A stretch of 64,000 bases of DNA from Mytilus californianus (GCF_021869535.1 NW_026262712.1:105094140-105158139); one strand, 5' to 3'; numbered from the stretch's first letter, positions 37,501-45,700 are shown. The notes: generated by a model from the letters alone, not told the origin. Translations and numbers: made by a program.

Positions 37501-38030
37501 TCACTTTTCAAATGGAGGAAAAAAATTATTTAAGGTTAGAAATAGAATGATTTGACTAAATAGGGTTTTCCATGTATGTTAAAACTTTTCTATTGAATTT
37601 AGAAATATTTGGGATGTTTTTTGTTATTAGAAAATGACCGGATTGGTTTTGTAAAAATAGAAACTTGTACAATGTATCTAGTGGTTGTCAATGTTGACAC
37701 CATTGTTTTTATGCAGATTTCCCAAAATTGTACTAACTAATATAATCTCACATTTTCAAAAATGGCAAAAATAAATGCTTGCAAAAATTTCTGAATTTAC
37801 AGTAATTAATTATTTTCATATTTACAGCATCATCTACAGCGGTACCAAATGCACAAGAAACAAATCTTTTAGAGAATGTGATTGCTGAACAACAAGTCTT
37901 TGAGGATCTCAATATATCTGGGAATGATGGCAATGATGAAGCAGCCATGTCTATAATCATGAGTTTGTTAGAAGCAGATGCAGGTCTCGGTGGACCTATA
38001 GACTTCAGTGATCTACCATGGCCATTGTGA
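7474..38030 (+). CDS. BMAL1: BMAL1/ARNTL circadian bHLH-PAS transcription factor (5' end missing)
   Basis: Sixteen coding exons (listed separately) join in phase with GT-AG introns and encode 621 residues plus a split first codon; human BMAL1 has 626. Residues about 33-36 are an NLS-like KKRK. Residues 61-113 are the bHLH, with [34 protein letters not shown] starts near residue 140 ([10 protein letters not shown]) and continues through [19 protein letters not shown]-type LKLE sits before the KKKSDRKSF segment. PAS-B includes [11 protein letters not shown] and [15 protein letters not shown]. The linker has [10 protein letters not shown]. The tail has [13 protein letters not shown] and ends FSDLPWPL-stop. 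BMAL pairs with CLOCK on E-boxes and drives PER/CRY transcription in the nucleus; the tail is the CRY/CBP-binding transactivation domain in vertebrates, which Drosophila cycle lacks. The start exon was not found. Confidence 0.97.
8374..8439 (+). CDS. BMAL1: BMAL1 exon 2 (acidic linker before bHLH)
   Basis: Acceptor TTTTTATAG, donor GTATGT. Encodes [20 protein letters not shown] plus S and a split arginine codon. The donor abuts the 54-bp array. Confidence 0.93.
8440..9945. repeat. 54-bp tandem array directly after BMAL1 exon 2
   Basis: About 27 units of 54 bp, consensus GTATGTTACATTGTAATGGT, AAGACACATACTCAGCAGAT, GTACAATTCTCTAG. The first degenerate unit begins at the exon-2 donor itself. 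Most units carry CTCTAG|GTATGT, which looks like a 3' splice AG fused to a 5' donor. Sub-variants alternate (CTCAGCAG or CTTAGCAG; GATGTAC or GACATAC), giving a multi-unit higher-order pattern. As 54 is 18 codons, the minus strand is open for 340 codons with an 18-residue period; this is an artefact. Confidence 0.95.
9946..11129. other. BMAL1 intron 2, no feature seen
   Basis: AT-rich intronic DNA between the 54-bp array and the weak repeats at 11130; no open exon-like frame with splice signals. Confidence 0.5.
11130..11640. repeat. Degenerate local repeats, about 120-200 bp
   Basis: Three diverged blocks share the order of short motifs: a G-rich box, TTGTTAAATATATCAAA, GTTCAGAT(T)CCCACCC, AAACCAT and GACAAGACCTTT. 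Intronic; not coding. Confidence 0.5.
12752..14037 (+). mobile_element. Non-autonomous element 'ATACGCCCG', one truncated and one full copy in tandem
   Basis: TTTTTATACGCCCGTTTACG occurs at 12751 and again at 13141. The 3' inverted match CGGGCGTAT is at 13997-14005, followed by GCTGTGCTCAGCGAAGCA. The internal ~180-bp unit (TTTTCCAGTTTTCAGACAAT, AACTTTGGTGAATTGTTTAT, GAGCTCCCTTT) recurs about five times. The 3' module (TTGCGCAACAGCA, GCCCCAACTGTTCAGGGTT) is shared with the elements at 299 and 2322, while the internal unit differs. Confidence 0.8.
14176..14330 (+). mobile_element. Repeat family A, plus copy
   Basis: Contains ATGTGGTATGATTGCCAATG, AGACAACTCTCCACCAGGGA, ACAACTATAGGTCACTGTAC. 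In BMAL1 intron 2. Confidence 0.85.
14336..14392 (+). mobile_element. Internally deleted MITE (two ends joined)
   Basis: TTTTTATGCCCCACCTAG is directly followed by GGGGCATCTGTGTACTATGG and ACACATTCTTGTT. These match the left and right ends of the longer element at 58677-58930. Confidence 0.7.
14452..14626 (-). mobile_element. Repeat family A, minus copy
   Basis: Reverse orientation: GGAAAGTTGTCTCATTGGCA, CTCATACCACATCTTCTTAT at its plus-strand right end. Ends about 150 bp upstream of the bHLH exon. Confidence 0.85.
14774..14931 (+). CDS. BMAL1: BMAL1 exon 3 (bHLH DNA-binding exon)
   Basis: Acceptor ATATTTTCAG, donor GTAAAA. 52 complete codons carry the whole basic region ([15 protein letters not shown]) and helix-loop-helix ([20 protein letters not shown]). 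This exon fixes the BMAL identity. Confidence 0.98.
15086..15830 (+). mobile_element. Repeat family A, long plus copy
   Basis: The longest copy here: AAAAATAAGAAGATGTGGTA, GCCAATGAGACAACTCTCCA, CACCGTACGGCCTTCAACAA, TATAAAAGGCCCCAAAATGA and a GACTTGGGACAGGCACATAC box. The right limit is uncertain and may reach about 16.1 kb. The minus-strand ORF of 101 codons across it is chance. Confidence 0.8.
16150..17011. other. BMAL1 intron 3, no feature seen
   Basis: AT-rich intronic DNA. Nothing recognisable beyond short A/T runs. Confidence 0.45.
17012..17140 (-). mobile_element. Repeat family A, minus copy
   Basis: GGTATGGGTTTTTCTCATTG, GGTGGATAGTTGTCTCATTG and GCAATCATACCACATCTCCT in the minus-oriented order of the family. 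Confidence 0.8.
17899..19052. repeat. ~40-bp tandem repeat, three copies, interrupted by a Tc1/mariner relic
   Basis: GACATAAGGAGATGTCAGTG occurs before the insertion (17912) and twice after it (near 18982 and 19022), with ACTATATATTATGTG linkers. Confidence 0.8.
17948..18972. mobile_element. Tc1/mariner-type element with decayed transposase
   Basis: The left end CTGAGTGACTTTAAAAACGC and the right end, read inverted, CTGACCGACTTTAGAAACGC form imperfect terminal inverted repeats of at least 25 bp, flanked by TA on both sides (17946-17947 and 18973-18974). At 1,025 bp it has the size of a Tc1-like element. Open pieces such as the 79-codon ORF at 18175-18414, and LSDNRF near 18695 (compare the family's FSDESRF around a catalytic Asp), look like broken transposase. 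Stops and frameshifts make it inactive. Confidence 0.85.
19467..19573. repeat. 60-bp tandem repeat, left copies (third copy at 21683-21742)
   Basis: GGTCAGAAAGGTTTCCTATT starts at 19467 and 19527, and as a diverged copy at 21696. The CACTA-like element sits between copies two and three. Confidence 0.85.
19574..21679. mobile_element. CACTA (EnSpm)-like DNA transposon, non-autonomous
   Basis: It begins CACTACAAAAGTCAAAAAGT and ends with the near-perfect inverted match (...GACTTTTGTAGTG). The inverted repeats stay alignable for about 70 bp (TCTGAAAAGACCAGTTTTTG, then CATGAA.TTTTACTCGACATT). A 3-bp duplication, TAG, flanks it (19571-19573 and 21680-21682). Subterminal zones (19640-19960 and, inverted, 21370-21620) are arrays of short motifs such as TGTCTCGACATATTCTTGAC, typical of CACTA transposase-binding regions. 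The 2.1-kb interior has only a 131-codon AT-rich ORF (20450-20845) that I do not recognise, so the element must depend on a transposase elsewhere. Confidence 0.88.
21763..21842 (+). CDS. BMAL1: BMAL1 exon 4 (bHLH to PAS-A linker)
   Basis: Acceptor TATATTTACAG, donor GTAAGT. Encodes [20 protein letters not shown] and LKSLILD, matching the vertebrate GA..YTEA..PTFLSDDELKHLIL stretch. Confidence 0.96.
22200..22530 (+). mobile_element. Internal fragment of the 'GCTTACCTGG' repeat family
   Basis: GATTGCCCTTAAATGACATT, GCCCATTATCTCGAAAAATC and AAACTGTAAACAGAAAAAAT match the internal units of the element at 22694-23731; both family ends are absent. Confidence 0.65.
22694..23731 (+). mobile_element. 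Non-autonomous element, ends AGCTTACCTGG ... CAGGTGAGC
   Basis: The left end AGCTTACCTGGTCAAAAGG and the subterminal CAGGTGAGCGACACAGG form an inverted pair. The right end is a hairpin, GGCTCTTTAGATCC, followed by TCTAG. Internal ~170-bp units repeat 'TTATCTCGAAAA... GATCAGCAAGA... GTTATTGCCCTT' four times. From memory this is a widespread bivalve repeat. No coding capacity. The 3' hairpin plus CTAG could indicate a Helitron-like mechanism; not proven. Confidence 0.75.
23732..25757. other. BMAL1 intron 4, no feature seen
   Basis: AT-rich with a short TA microsatellite near 23860 and a T-run near 24330. The ORFs of 67-80 codons here lack splice context and any recognisable similarity. Confidence 0.5.
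25758..26046. mobile_element. Repeat family A remnants, two ends
   Basis: TGTCAATGAGACAGCAGCCC (plus) near 25770 and GGATGGATAGTTTTCTCATT (minus) near 26000 are the two ends of family-A-like sequences, about 150 bp upstream of exon 5. Confidence 0.55.
26193..26285 (+). CDS. BMAL1: BMAL1 exon 5 (start of PAS-A)
   Basis: Acceptor TGTATTTTTAG, donor GTAAGG; 31 codons, phase 0 on both sides. Encodes [20 protein letters not shown] and [11 protein letters not shown]. Confidence 0.97.
26286..28215. other. BMAL1 intron 5, no strong feature
   Basis: AT-rich intronic DNA. A degraded family-A-like end (AATAAGAAGATGTTGTAAG) lies near 27085 and a poly-A run near 27160. Confidence 0.45.
28216..28333 (+). 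CDS. BMAL1: BMAL1 exon 6 (PAS-A core)
   Basis: Acceptor TTTATTTCAG, donor GTAAGT. Encodes [20 protein letters not shown] then KEQLSSSD and PRERFIDSR, almost identical to vertebrate BMAL1. Confidence 0.98.
29074..29241 (+). CDS. BMAL1: BMAL1 exon 7 ([16 protein letters not shown])
   Basis: Acceptor CCCTTTTTCAG, donor GTTTGT (the weakest in the gene). Encodes [18 protein letters not shown], then LKLEKDEPD and KKKS. LKLE fits the psi-K-x-E SUMO motif at the position of human VKVE, but the flanking loop is diverged. Confidence 0.96.
29935..30181 (+). CDS. BMAL1: BMAL1 exon 8 (end of PAS-A to PAS-B)
   Basis: Acceptor CTAGTTTCAG, donor GTAAGT. Encodes [27 protein letters not shown] and [17 protein letters not shown] competing AG lies 6 bp upstream (TTCTAG); the chosen one keeps phase with exon 7. 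Confidence 0.97.
30938..31044 (+). CDS. BMAL1: BMAL1 exon 9 (PAS-B)
   Basis: Acceptor TTTTATAG, donor GTAAGA. Encodes [20 protein letters not shown] and [15 protein letters not shown]. The last ~68 bp and the donor are repeated downstream in tandem. Confidence 0.97.
31045..31647 (+). repeat. BMAL1: Tandem partial duplications of BMAL1 exon 9 with its donor
   Basis: The ~80-bp unit starts AGGTACATCTGTGTATGAAT (30977, inside the real exon) and runs through CAGAGGTTCACAGACAAG|GTAAGA. Copies restart at 31057, 31137, 31214 and about 31573. The copies keep the donor but lack the acceptor and the first 39 nt of the exon. Later copies differ by substitutions and a 3-nt loss. Reading past the first donor reaches a TAG at once (AAG AAT AAC TAG). 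Confidence 0.93.
31285..31552 (+). mobile_element. tRNA-derived SINE inserted in a duplicated exon copy
   Basis: 268 bp beginning GGGGCCTCGGTAGCTAAGTG (A-box region TAGCTAAGTGGTC), with a B box GTTCGAACCCC at 31358 and a tail AACAATCAAATCAAATCAA. Flanked by a 12-bp target duplication ACAGACAAGGTA (31273-31284 and 31553-31564), which lies on the duplicated splice donor. Other copies: 49641-49815, 58485-58572 (3' part) and 63525-63781 (minus). Confidence 0.9.
32088..32190 (+). mobile_element. Repeat family A, short plus copy
   Basis: GGATGTGGTATGATTGCCAA followed by TGAGATAACTATCCACCAGA; about 100 bp, in BMAL1 intron 9. Confidence 0.8.
32444..32594 (+). CDS. BMAL1: BMAL1 exon 10 (end of PAS-B)
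   Basis: Acceptor TTTATTTTAG, donor GTAAGT. Encodes [20 protein letters not shown] then [15 protein letters not shown], the conserved end of PAS-B. Confidence 0.97.
33389..33520 (+). CDS. BMAL1: Possible 5' extension of BMAL1 exon 11 (alternative acceptor)
   Basis: TTCTTTTGTTCCAG precedes 33389, and the frame stays open for 132 nt into exon 11 ([20 protein letters not shown], then [17 protein letters not shown]). The phase equals that of 33521. Alternatively 33479-33520 could be read as a 42-nt intron, but that is unusually short. I see no similarity to vertebrate BMAL1 in this piece. Confidence 0.45.
33521..33609 (+). CDS. BMAL1: BMAL1 exon 11, short form
   Basis: Acceptor TTTTTGTTTTACAG, donor GTAAGT. 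Encodes [20 protein letters not shown] then FNDAWEESD, a poorly conserved linker after PAS-B. With this acceptor the total length best matches vertebrate BMAL1. An upstream acceptor at 33388 would add 44 codons in the same frame. Confidence 0.85.
33865..35023. repeat. 61-bp tandem array, 19 units, BMAL1 intron 11
   Basis: Exactly 19 x 61 bp (1,159 bp). Consensus GGAAGACATCAGGAACAATA, AGGATAACAGAGGAAGGAGG, AAGAAAAGCCAGATTTACTG, T. Very homogeneous, so recently amplified or homogenised. Purine-rich on the + strand, with GAGGAAGGAGGAAGAAAAG resembling exonic splicing enhancers. 61 is not a multiple of 3 and the array is not coding. Confidence 0.96.
35158..35275 (+). CDS. BMAL1: BMAL1 exon 12 (IAEEI linker)
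   Basis: Acceptor ATTTTTCAG, donor GTATAT. Encodes [20 protein letters not shown] and [18 protein letters not shown], corresponding to the vertebrate KIGRMIAEEIMEIHR segment. Confidence 0.95.
35329..35399 (-). mobile_element. Short retroelement-tail fragment next to BMAL1 exon 12
   Basis: ATGGCGTTGTCAGTTTATTT, TATGAGTTTGACTGTTCCTT and TGGTATCTTTGGCCTCTCTT are the reverse of the block at 46780-46880 that lies beside the reverse-transcriptase fragments. Confidence 0.65.
35883..35946 (+). CDS. BMAL1: BMAL1 exon 13
   Basis: Acceptor TTTATTTTCAG, donor GTATGT. Encodes [20 protein letters not shown] and M; low-complexity serine/asparagine linker. Confidence 0.88.
36244..36274 (+). CDS. BMAL1: BMAL1 exon 14 (31-nt micro-exon)
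   Basis: Acceptor TTTTTTTTCAG, donor GTGAGT. Encodes [10 protein letters not shown] and one base of a serine codon. It is kept because phases fit on both sides; small enough to be alternatively skipped, which would shift the frame. Confidence 0.8.
36798..36857 (+). CDS. BMAL1: BMAL1 exon 15
   Basis: Acceptor ACTTTTCTCAG, donor GTAAGT; 60 nt. Encodes [19 protein letters not shown] in phase with its neighbours. Confidence 0.85.
37828..38030 (+). CDS. BMAL1: BMAL1 exon 16 (C-terminal transactivation domain, stop)
   Basis: Acceptor CATATTTACAG. Encodes the tail with [35 protein letters not shown] and a TGA stop at 38028-38030. This segment is nearly identical to vertebrate BMAL1. Confidence 0.98.
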
Positions 38031-41000
38031 TATTGGCTTGTGTTATTATTACTGACAGAGACAGTTGTGCCTTACAATACATACATAATGAATGAACGCA
38101 GTCACAGAAAGTTGTGATTTTGTTATCAGCCTGAACTTTTTGTTGAAATTAGTTGAACACTGGAGGCCTATGCAGCTGGACTGCATATATAAACATAAAC
38201 AAATAGAGAAATATTTATATATATGAAGTGGTGCATCATAGTTTGTTCCAAAGAGAATTTCAGGTTCATTGTATTTCGCTTGCAGCAATTTTTGATTTTC
38301 AGACAATGTATTTATCAAGTTGTGTAGCATATCATCCTGCAAAGAGCAAGAATATCAATGTTTTCATCATAATTCATCTCATATAAACCTTTGCAAAATA
38401 AAATTTATCTGCAATCCCTCAAGAGGAAAGTTTTTTTTTAATTGTTTATTTAAGAATTGTTTTTTTTTAATATTTAAAGCTTTTTACAAGTGTCAATATC
38501 TTTAATTTGACTGTCCTTTATAATTGAATTAAAGGTGTGTTTTCCTTTCCAGATTTAGACTTACATTCAAAACTTTCTATAATGTCAATTATTAGGGATT
38601 CATTAGGTGCCAAATTTCATTGATAAAGGAACACTTGTATTTACATGAGTAATTGTGTTCATGCTTTTAAGAAAATCTGCATCCTCCAGGTCTATAAGAA
38701 ATTTGCCTTTTGTTCAACATTTGAATTTCATTTCTGCCCACATTATCCAGGAAAATTAGTATCTCACAAATACTTTCAAATCCACAGTAACAGCTACAGA
38801 TATTTTAAATGTAAAATATCTACTCAAAACTTCTATGAAGTGAATCATCTGCTGGACAGATAGTGATACTTCTTTGAGGTTCAGTATAATTCATACTAGA
38901 GAATCACCTTTTGACCTTGAATATTACAAATGGTGTCATTTACATAAATACAGACATTGGACAGAAGTCTTTGCACTTCAGTGCAGACATTTTGTATGGT
39001 AAATCTGGTTTAAAATCAACAATCATTAATCACAATGTTAAAAGGAAAAGTAGAAATAAATTTGAAAATACTTGAATGAGAAAAAATCATGTTAGGAGGG
39101 CCATTGTCATCATTGATAAGATAGTTATTGTCAATTAAAAGTCTTAAACCAACCTTTTTACAAGGAATGAATTTTATTTAGCCGATTGTGTCAAACAAAG
39201 TACTAAAGAAAGACTGATTAATATTTGTCTGAGTTTAATTTACACAGGGGCATAATTCAATGATACAGCAACAAAACAACCCAATAAAACCAGAAAATAC
39301 ACCCAAAAGAAGACCTGCTTTTGTCCAATGTCAGTAAATATTAAATGCAGGTAAGACAAACAATTACATTAAAAATGATTTTCTTAATCAATGTGCTGCT
39401 TCAGAAGCTTAAACTTTCAGACTACTGATGGGCTAAAGACCTTTTTAAGCTACAGATTTATTCATTCACACAGAACAACTAAAATATGAATTTTAGCTCT
39501 TTGTAGCAGAAAGTTTATGATCGATGTAATGCAAATATGAATGACACAATTTATGTAAAGAAAAACTGACGAAAGTTATCTCCCATTGATATATGTATCA
39601 AACATAAAAAAAAAAATTAGTCATGTAACTCAAACATCTTGGAACTTTCTTAAGTTTAACTTTTTTCTTGTTTGTGTGCTTAATAATTGATTTATTGATC
39701 TCATTTAAAACCAAAAGTCAAGCATTAGCAACTAATGGTCAGAATATATTTATTACACTGCAACTGTTTTTTTCTAACCACAACTTTTCATTTGCAATAA
39801 GATACAAAATGTCCAAGAGTTGTATAATTTGAATGAAATAATTCATACTGCAACTTGAAAAAGTGTTCAATCCAGGAGTATACTTCACAACGAAGAAATT
39901 TTCAAATAATGGATATACTGCAAGGTAAAGCCTCTTTGATAAGCTCAATAAAAATTATTTAAAGAAATAGATGTAGATATTTTGTGCAGGAATATAATTT
40001 TGATGAAATGGTGCCTTTCAAATGAATGAAGATAGAAATGTTGTTGTTTTTTTTACTTGAAAAATGGTTGTTTAAAAAGAAGGAATCAAATTGACAGAAA
40101 TCATTTAACTACTCATTATAACATTGTACACAGTTCCATATTGTTTTAATTACTCAGGAACTCTACATTGTTTATGTACTCAGCTTTGTATGAGTCAATG
40201 TTTTAAAAGTAGAATGGAAGACCAGTGGTTATTCTATTTCATTTTTCAAATTCCATTATTTGTATAAATTCATATTTTTCATAGAATTATAAGATTGTCT
40301 ATCGATAAATGTTATTCGTCTATTATATATGTTCAATTGATGTGTATAACAGAGATAATTTATGTATATATTTATTGCCAGTTGGCAGTTTTGCCAGATT
40401 TAATTTTCCTTACAAGATTCCTATATATCTGTGATATTTACAGCTTACCTGGACCATTGATTGGTCCTATTAAGATATTACCATCACTTGGTATCCATCA
40501 CAACAATAGTCGTCATACAATGGCTTCAATATGTTTGAAACCAGGTTTCAATCAGAACCGAAGACAGCCCAATCAAACAATGTTAATTTTGATATTAGAT
40601 ATATTAGTATATAATAAGTTATGATCTGTTACAGATTAGTTATGTTTATTATACTGTCTGTCTTTTTGTTTTGGGGAGGGGGGAGTGGTGATGTATTATA
40701 TTCAATCTAGAGGGTTTCACTGTATTTCTAGTACTCCTGTGGTTGTAATTTTTTTTAATAAGGAAAATTAGGGTACATTTTTATTTTCAACAATATTGTT
40801 TGGTTAACAATATTCGTAATTTATTTTTGCAATGCATTTTAAGCACAAAAAGTGAAAGTGCAATTTAAATTGTATATATATTAATGTAGGAAAATTTTGC
40901 AAGGGTATTTATTGTTGATTATTTCCCAATTCAGAAATTCTCAAAAAATATTACCTTGTGTGAATTTGTTCTTTAATGAAGATTAGAGTTAGGACAGGAA

Positions 41001-42233
41001 ATATTTATATTAAACCTTGGAAACAGATTTGGAACTAGAAATTCCGAAATTTAACTTAAAATGAATCACAGTAGCAGGAGATGAAAAGGAGATGAAAATA
41101 CTAGGTGAAGCATATAGGATAATGGTAGCATATTTAGGGCATTATTTTTGTGTGAGTACAACGATTTACACATATTTGTTTTCTTCAAATAAAAAACGGC
41201 ATATACCAGGATGGTTCAAGAGATATCTGGGTTTAAATTAAAGATCAATTACATCTGGTAATAGCATAAAGAATATATAATCTTCGTTTTATGCATTGTA
41301 ATTATTTTGACCACCCTAGTAGGGGTATTTAGTTTTTGACCCGTCCATCCTTCAGTTCTGTCTTCGTTTATGATCAAAGTTACTCAAAAAAAAAAGGCCA
41401 AAAATGATGTTTAGTCGCAAGTTGATTATCGTTTCCGAATCCACTACTTCTTATCAATTCTCTAGCTTAACCCATTTCTATTAAAACGACTGTCTGTTTT
41501 ACGTTTTGACAATGAATCAACGATATTTCATAAAAATAGTTTAGTATTTTGTCTTTTTTATTCTATAATAGCTGGAAATGATTATATCCACACAGTTCGC
41601 ATCTATAATTAGACATTTGACAAGTTAACATAAGTTTAAGATAACTTAAATGGGATGTTAGCTCCCCTTTTTAACACCAGATTTAGTTTTGTATATACAT
41701 ATTTCATTTAATGTTTAATCATTACAAATTATTTATATTGAATAGATTTTGGTATATTTAATTTATTCAAAAAGACATATATTAATATACAGAATGTATT
41801 TATCATGTTTTGAAAAGTTAAAAAATTTTAATTACCAAAATTTAGAACCTTCAAAATTTATATATATAATGTTTAGCAACATGTTTTGGTTAATTGAAGA
41901 CTAAACACCGTTAAGCCGTTCTTAGTCAAAAAAATATTGATAAGGTAGATGCCATAAATCTGCAATTTCATAATGCTCAAATTCATGTTGCTTTCCTAAA
42001 GTATTAAAATTATGTGCTTACGATTTAAATTGAACAATTATATTCAAATCTGTTTAAACTGTTTCCGTTTCATTAAGTTACGATTATTTTAACGTTAATA
42101 CATTTGGCATATATTGTTCACCGGTAAATAAACTAGTTTTATCTGAGGTACGCATTCTGAATCCCCATCAGAATTGCTCTTGCTACGGATGTACAATGAA
42201 TAATTATCTTGATTTCATAAACTTACAATCAAG
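38031..42233. other. Probable BMAL1 3' UTR and intergenic DNA
   Basis: AT-rich after the BMAL1 stop; no splice-flanked ORF recognised. The transcript end cannot be fixed: several AATAAA hexamers occur (38397, 39056 and later). Confidence 0.5.
38397..38402 (+). promoter_or_regulatory. Candidate polyadenylation signal AATAAA
   Basis: First AATAAA after the BMAL1 stop, 367 nt downstream. In AT-rich DNA such hexamers are frequent, so this is only a candidate. Confidence 0.3.
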
Positions 42234-42239
42234 CTGTTC

Positions 42240-42322
42240 ATAGCTGTGATCGTCTAGTCGTTGGTAACGAATGTCATAACGGTGACATTAACAGTGCAAA
42301 GTTCGAACCTTGTATCCAGAAT
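42240..42322 (+). tRNA. tRNA-like sequence, probably pseudogene or SINE head
   Basis: TCGTCTAGTCGTTGGTAACG gives a D-arm with a TCGT/ACGA stem. ATGTC...GACAT forms a 5-bp anticodon-type stem around an 8-nt loop, and AGTTCGAACCT is a good B box. The T stem and the acceptor stem do not pair properly, so a functional tRNA is unlikely. Confidence 0.35.
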
Positions 42323-42661
42323 GAAATTTTTTCATTGTAATTTTTTTCTCGATAAAAATATTTTTTAATCTTAGAGGTATTATATACTTCATTTTCATTT
42401 AAAGGCGATGATTTTGTTTCTGGTTTTACAGTCAAAGAAGTAGTTTTACGGTCGTAGCTTATATATCACACTTTACTCAAATTAGAGTCCGTTCAATGTT
42501 GACGTGATATAAATAAATTGGAAAAGAACATGAACAAATCCAGACATAGTATATATATTTTATTAGATAACAAAAGCGAATTATCTCTGAGATAGAAATA
42601 CAGTTGATTGACATGTATTGACAGTTGTGTGCTTTAAGAGTGTTATTTAAATAATGATTTA

Positions 42662-42762
42662 TGTGAGCACTCGTGGTATAGTGGTATCATGCATAGACTG
42701 AAGACTCTACTGATTATGAAGAAAATACGCGCGAGTTCGAACCCTTCATATGCCATTCGTTT
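42662..42762 (+). tRNA. Second tRNA-like sequence, probably pseudogene
   Basis: CTCGTGGTATAGTGGTATCA is a typical A-box/D-arm and GAGTTCGAACCC a typical B box, about 50 bp apart. No convincing acceptor stem, and the middle part is longer than in a standard tRNA. Confidence 0.35.
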
Positions 42763-42799
42763 TTGAGAGGATAAAAAATCGTAAGTTAAAAGTTTAAAG

Positions 42800-45700
42800 T
42801 TATAAAATAAGTTACCTTAAGTTAACGAAGTGGTCAGTGGATACTTGAAAAATAATCCACTGCAAGAACAATAGAATGACGTCAGAGAAATGGGTTAATG
42901 GTTATTTCTGATATTTTTTCTCTGAAAAGATATATGCAATATCCATGCATCAGTACAAGTAAACATTTTAATGTTAAAACTTCTTTGTATACTATTATAC
43001 TAAACTGCAATAATATTGAAATTATCCAGATTCACAAATTAAGAGGAATAATGAATAATATCTAATTCACAAATTTTGATTTCAAAATCAACTCAATTTA
43101 TGAAAATCAATAATCAACATAACTTTATCTACTTGCATGTCTTGTTAAATAAAGTTAAATTAATTTTATATATAGCAATGGGTGTTCAATCATATTTGGA
43201 GATATTTGTTGCTTCCCTCAGGTACATATCCATGAGTTGAGGTAAAGGGGAATAGTTTGGAGGCCATCTTAAGCCCTAACCAGTCCAAAGGCAGTGCTAG
43301 ATTTAAATTTGTACTAAATTTCTGTGCACTCTTTTAAATTCCCCCTCCCCCTAGTATGGTTAAGTTGCAGTGAAAAAAATCATGCAACATGTTAAGATGA
43401 ATTAATAAAAAGTAAATTTATATGTACAACATAATTTTGATGATAAAAAATTATCTATCAAATTTTTGTTATTTTTAGTATAATAGTAATCTGAAAAGTG
43501 AATTTTTATTCTGAATTTAACTTATCAAACTGTTATTTTTAAACAGAAAATCTCATATATAATATTTTTCGGGATCAGAAGGAGCATGATGGGGATCAAA
43601 AGTTTGGAATTTTGAAAAAGAAGGAAACAACTATTCTAAATTGATTGTAGTCTATGCTGTTGTTTTTATAGATGTATTACCTGTAAAAACTCTTGTGTGC
43701 TTTCCTCTGGGTTAATCTATGTTTGAGTGGCAAACAACAAAAAGAGCTAACCCAAGGAAACTGACGTTATTTTATATTTGTTAAATTTTATATAAAGTCT
43801 GGTTGATAACTTGCAATGTACAATCAGCTAAACTTTGCCTTTTCATGGTAATTTGATTAAAAGGCAATCCCATTTTAATGATGTTTTTTATAAAATTTTA
43901 TAGAATGCTTTCGTTTGCATCTGATGTACTTGTTGTGAAAACATTTGAGGGTTGAAGAGAGATGGATTTAATTTTTGTTTTTTTTAAAGAAGGCATTATA
44001 TATCTGAACTGTTTAACATTGTGCCACCCTGTTGTAGAATATGTCACAACTTCAATTTCCTTCAAATGATTTTGTAGTGTTTGATTAAAACAATTAGTCC
44101 TAAAATTTTCATTTACAATTTAAGTGCAAGTTATAAATGATTCAGCAAATTTGGGAGAGCTGTTTATTTGATTTAGAATTTTTGAAAAACATGGTTTATT
44201 TTTTAAGTGAGTTTAACAATATTTTGTTTAATTGTAAAAATATCATAGAACTGTTTTTATTACTAAATGGACTAATTGTTTAAATTATATTTCATTTAAA
44301 GTATCTATGTCTCTTGTATGTACTGGAAAATTGAAAAGAACTATTAGTAAAAGGAGTTGTGGCTCATTATTAGAAATGATAGATAAATGTGCCTTGTTAT
44401 AAGTGTAGTGTGTTTCCTTACAACGGAAATTGATGTTAAATATTACGTGATGTAATGTGCCTTGAAACAGATGATGGTATAGGTTATCATAAGATACATA
44501 TAATGACGATATTTCAAGGTTCTATACATGACCTTGAGAAATTAATGTTCAAAATACATGAGTTACATTTAAAAGGTGCTGATTCAGTGTGTTGTGAACA
44601 GTCATTGTCATCTGTTTATACATTTCACATAGTTTCCTGTGGTTGCTATAGTGATGGGGCTTTTCCTATCTTTCTTAAGAATCTTATTATCATGAAAAGT
44701 GTGTCTGGTTTATTAAATAATTAGCCTGGTATCTTTAATGAGTTTTTACTCATCTTCTGTAATGATAAGATATATACATCTTTTCTTACTATTTTAATCA
44801 TTTTGAATGTTCAAAAGGTAAGAGAAAAAATGAAATACTTGCGTGCAAGACTTGAATTTCTTCAACATACTAGGTGTTATTTTGTTTTTTTCTGACTTGG
44901 ACAATTTATATCTGCCACAAGATTTAACCTTTGTGTGTCAAAGATTTCCTGGTTTTTCTATAATTTCTCAAATTCAATTTTTTGTTTGTTTTAATACCAT
45001 TTTAAATGTAAAATTTCTTTTTTCTCTTACAAGTACTAGTCAGTCAAATACGACCATATAAATCTGTATATACAAGTTAATTAGGAAGCATGTGCACCTG
45101 TTACATTAGCATGCACCTGCTATCCACCATATATTGTACTAGTAAAATATTTATCACATTGATCAAGAAGACACATACATTTTGCATACATACTGCATTT
45201 GCTCAAATATAAATCATGTTATTCACCACAGTACATGGACAGGGGAAGATAACTCTGTACTATTTTTCTGTATTAATTGTTTTGTCTGTATTAAGTCTTC
45301 TTCATTTCTTCTAAAGTTTTGTCTCTTTGTTTATCATGTTTAAATTTTATCTTAATTTTTGTCCAATCTAGAAATATTTAGAGTTGTCTTGATTGAAAAC
45401 ATTCACTTCATTTTACATAAAGTTATCTTTATCAACTTTGCATTTGGATAATTGTTGAACTTTTTGTTTTCTGTGGTAAACACTTTATTGCATTTATTTC
45501 AATTGTTCATATTTTCGAATTTGATAAGATAACAACATGAATACATAAATATGATATTTCCTCATACTTTCGTTCAGTCATACAATTGATAAAATATTTT
45601 TGGCTTTCTAATGCTACCCTATTTCTTAATGACTTTAAGTTTCCCTATATACACTTATCTTCTTTTTGGTAAAATGATTACAAATTTATAAATTCAAACT

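Noticed and set aside
44455-44724. 89-codon plus-strand ORF
   Set aside because: No similarity recognised, no splice or promoter context, and length expected by chance in the window.
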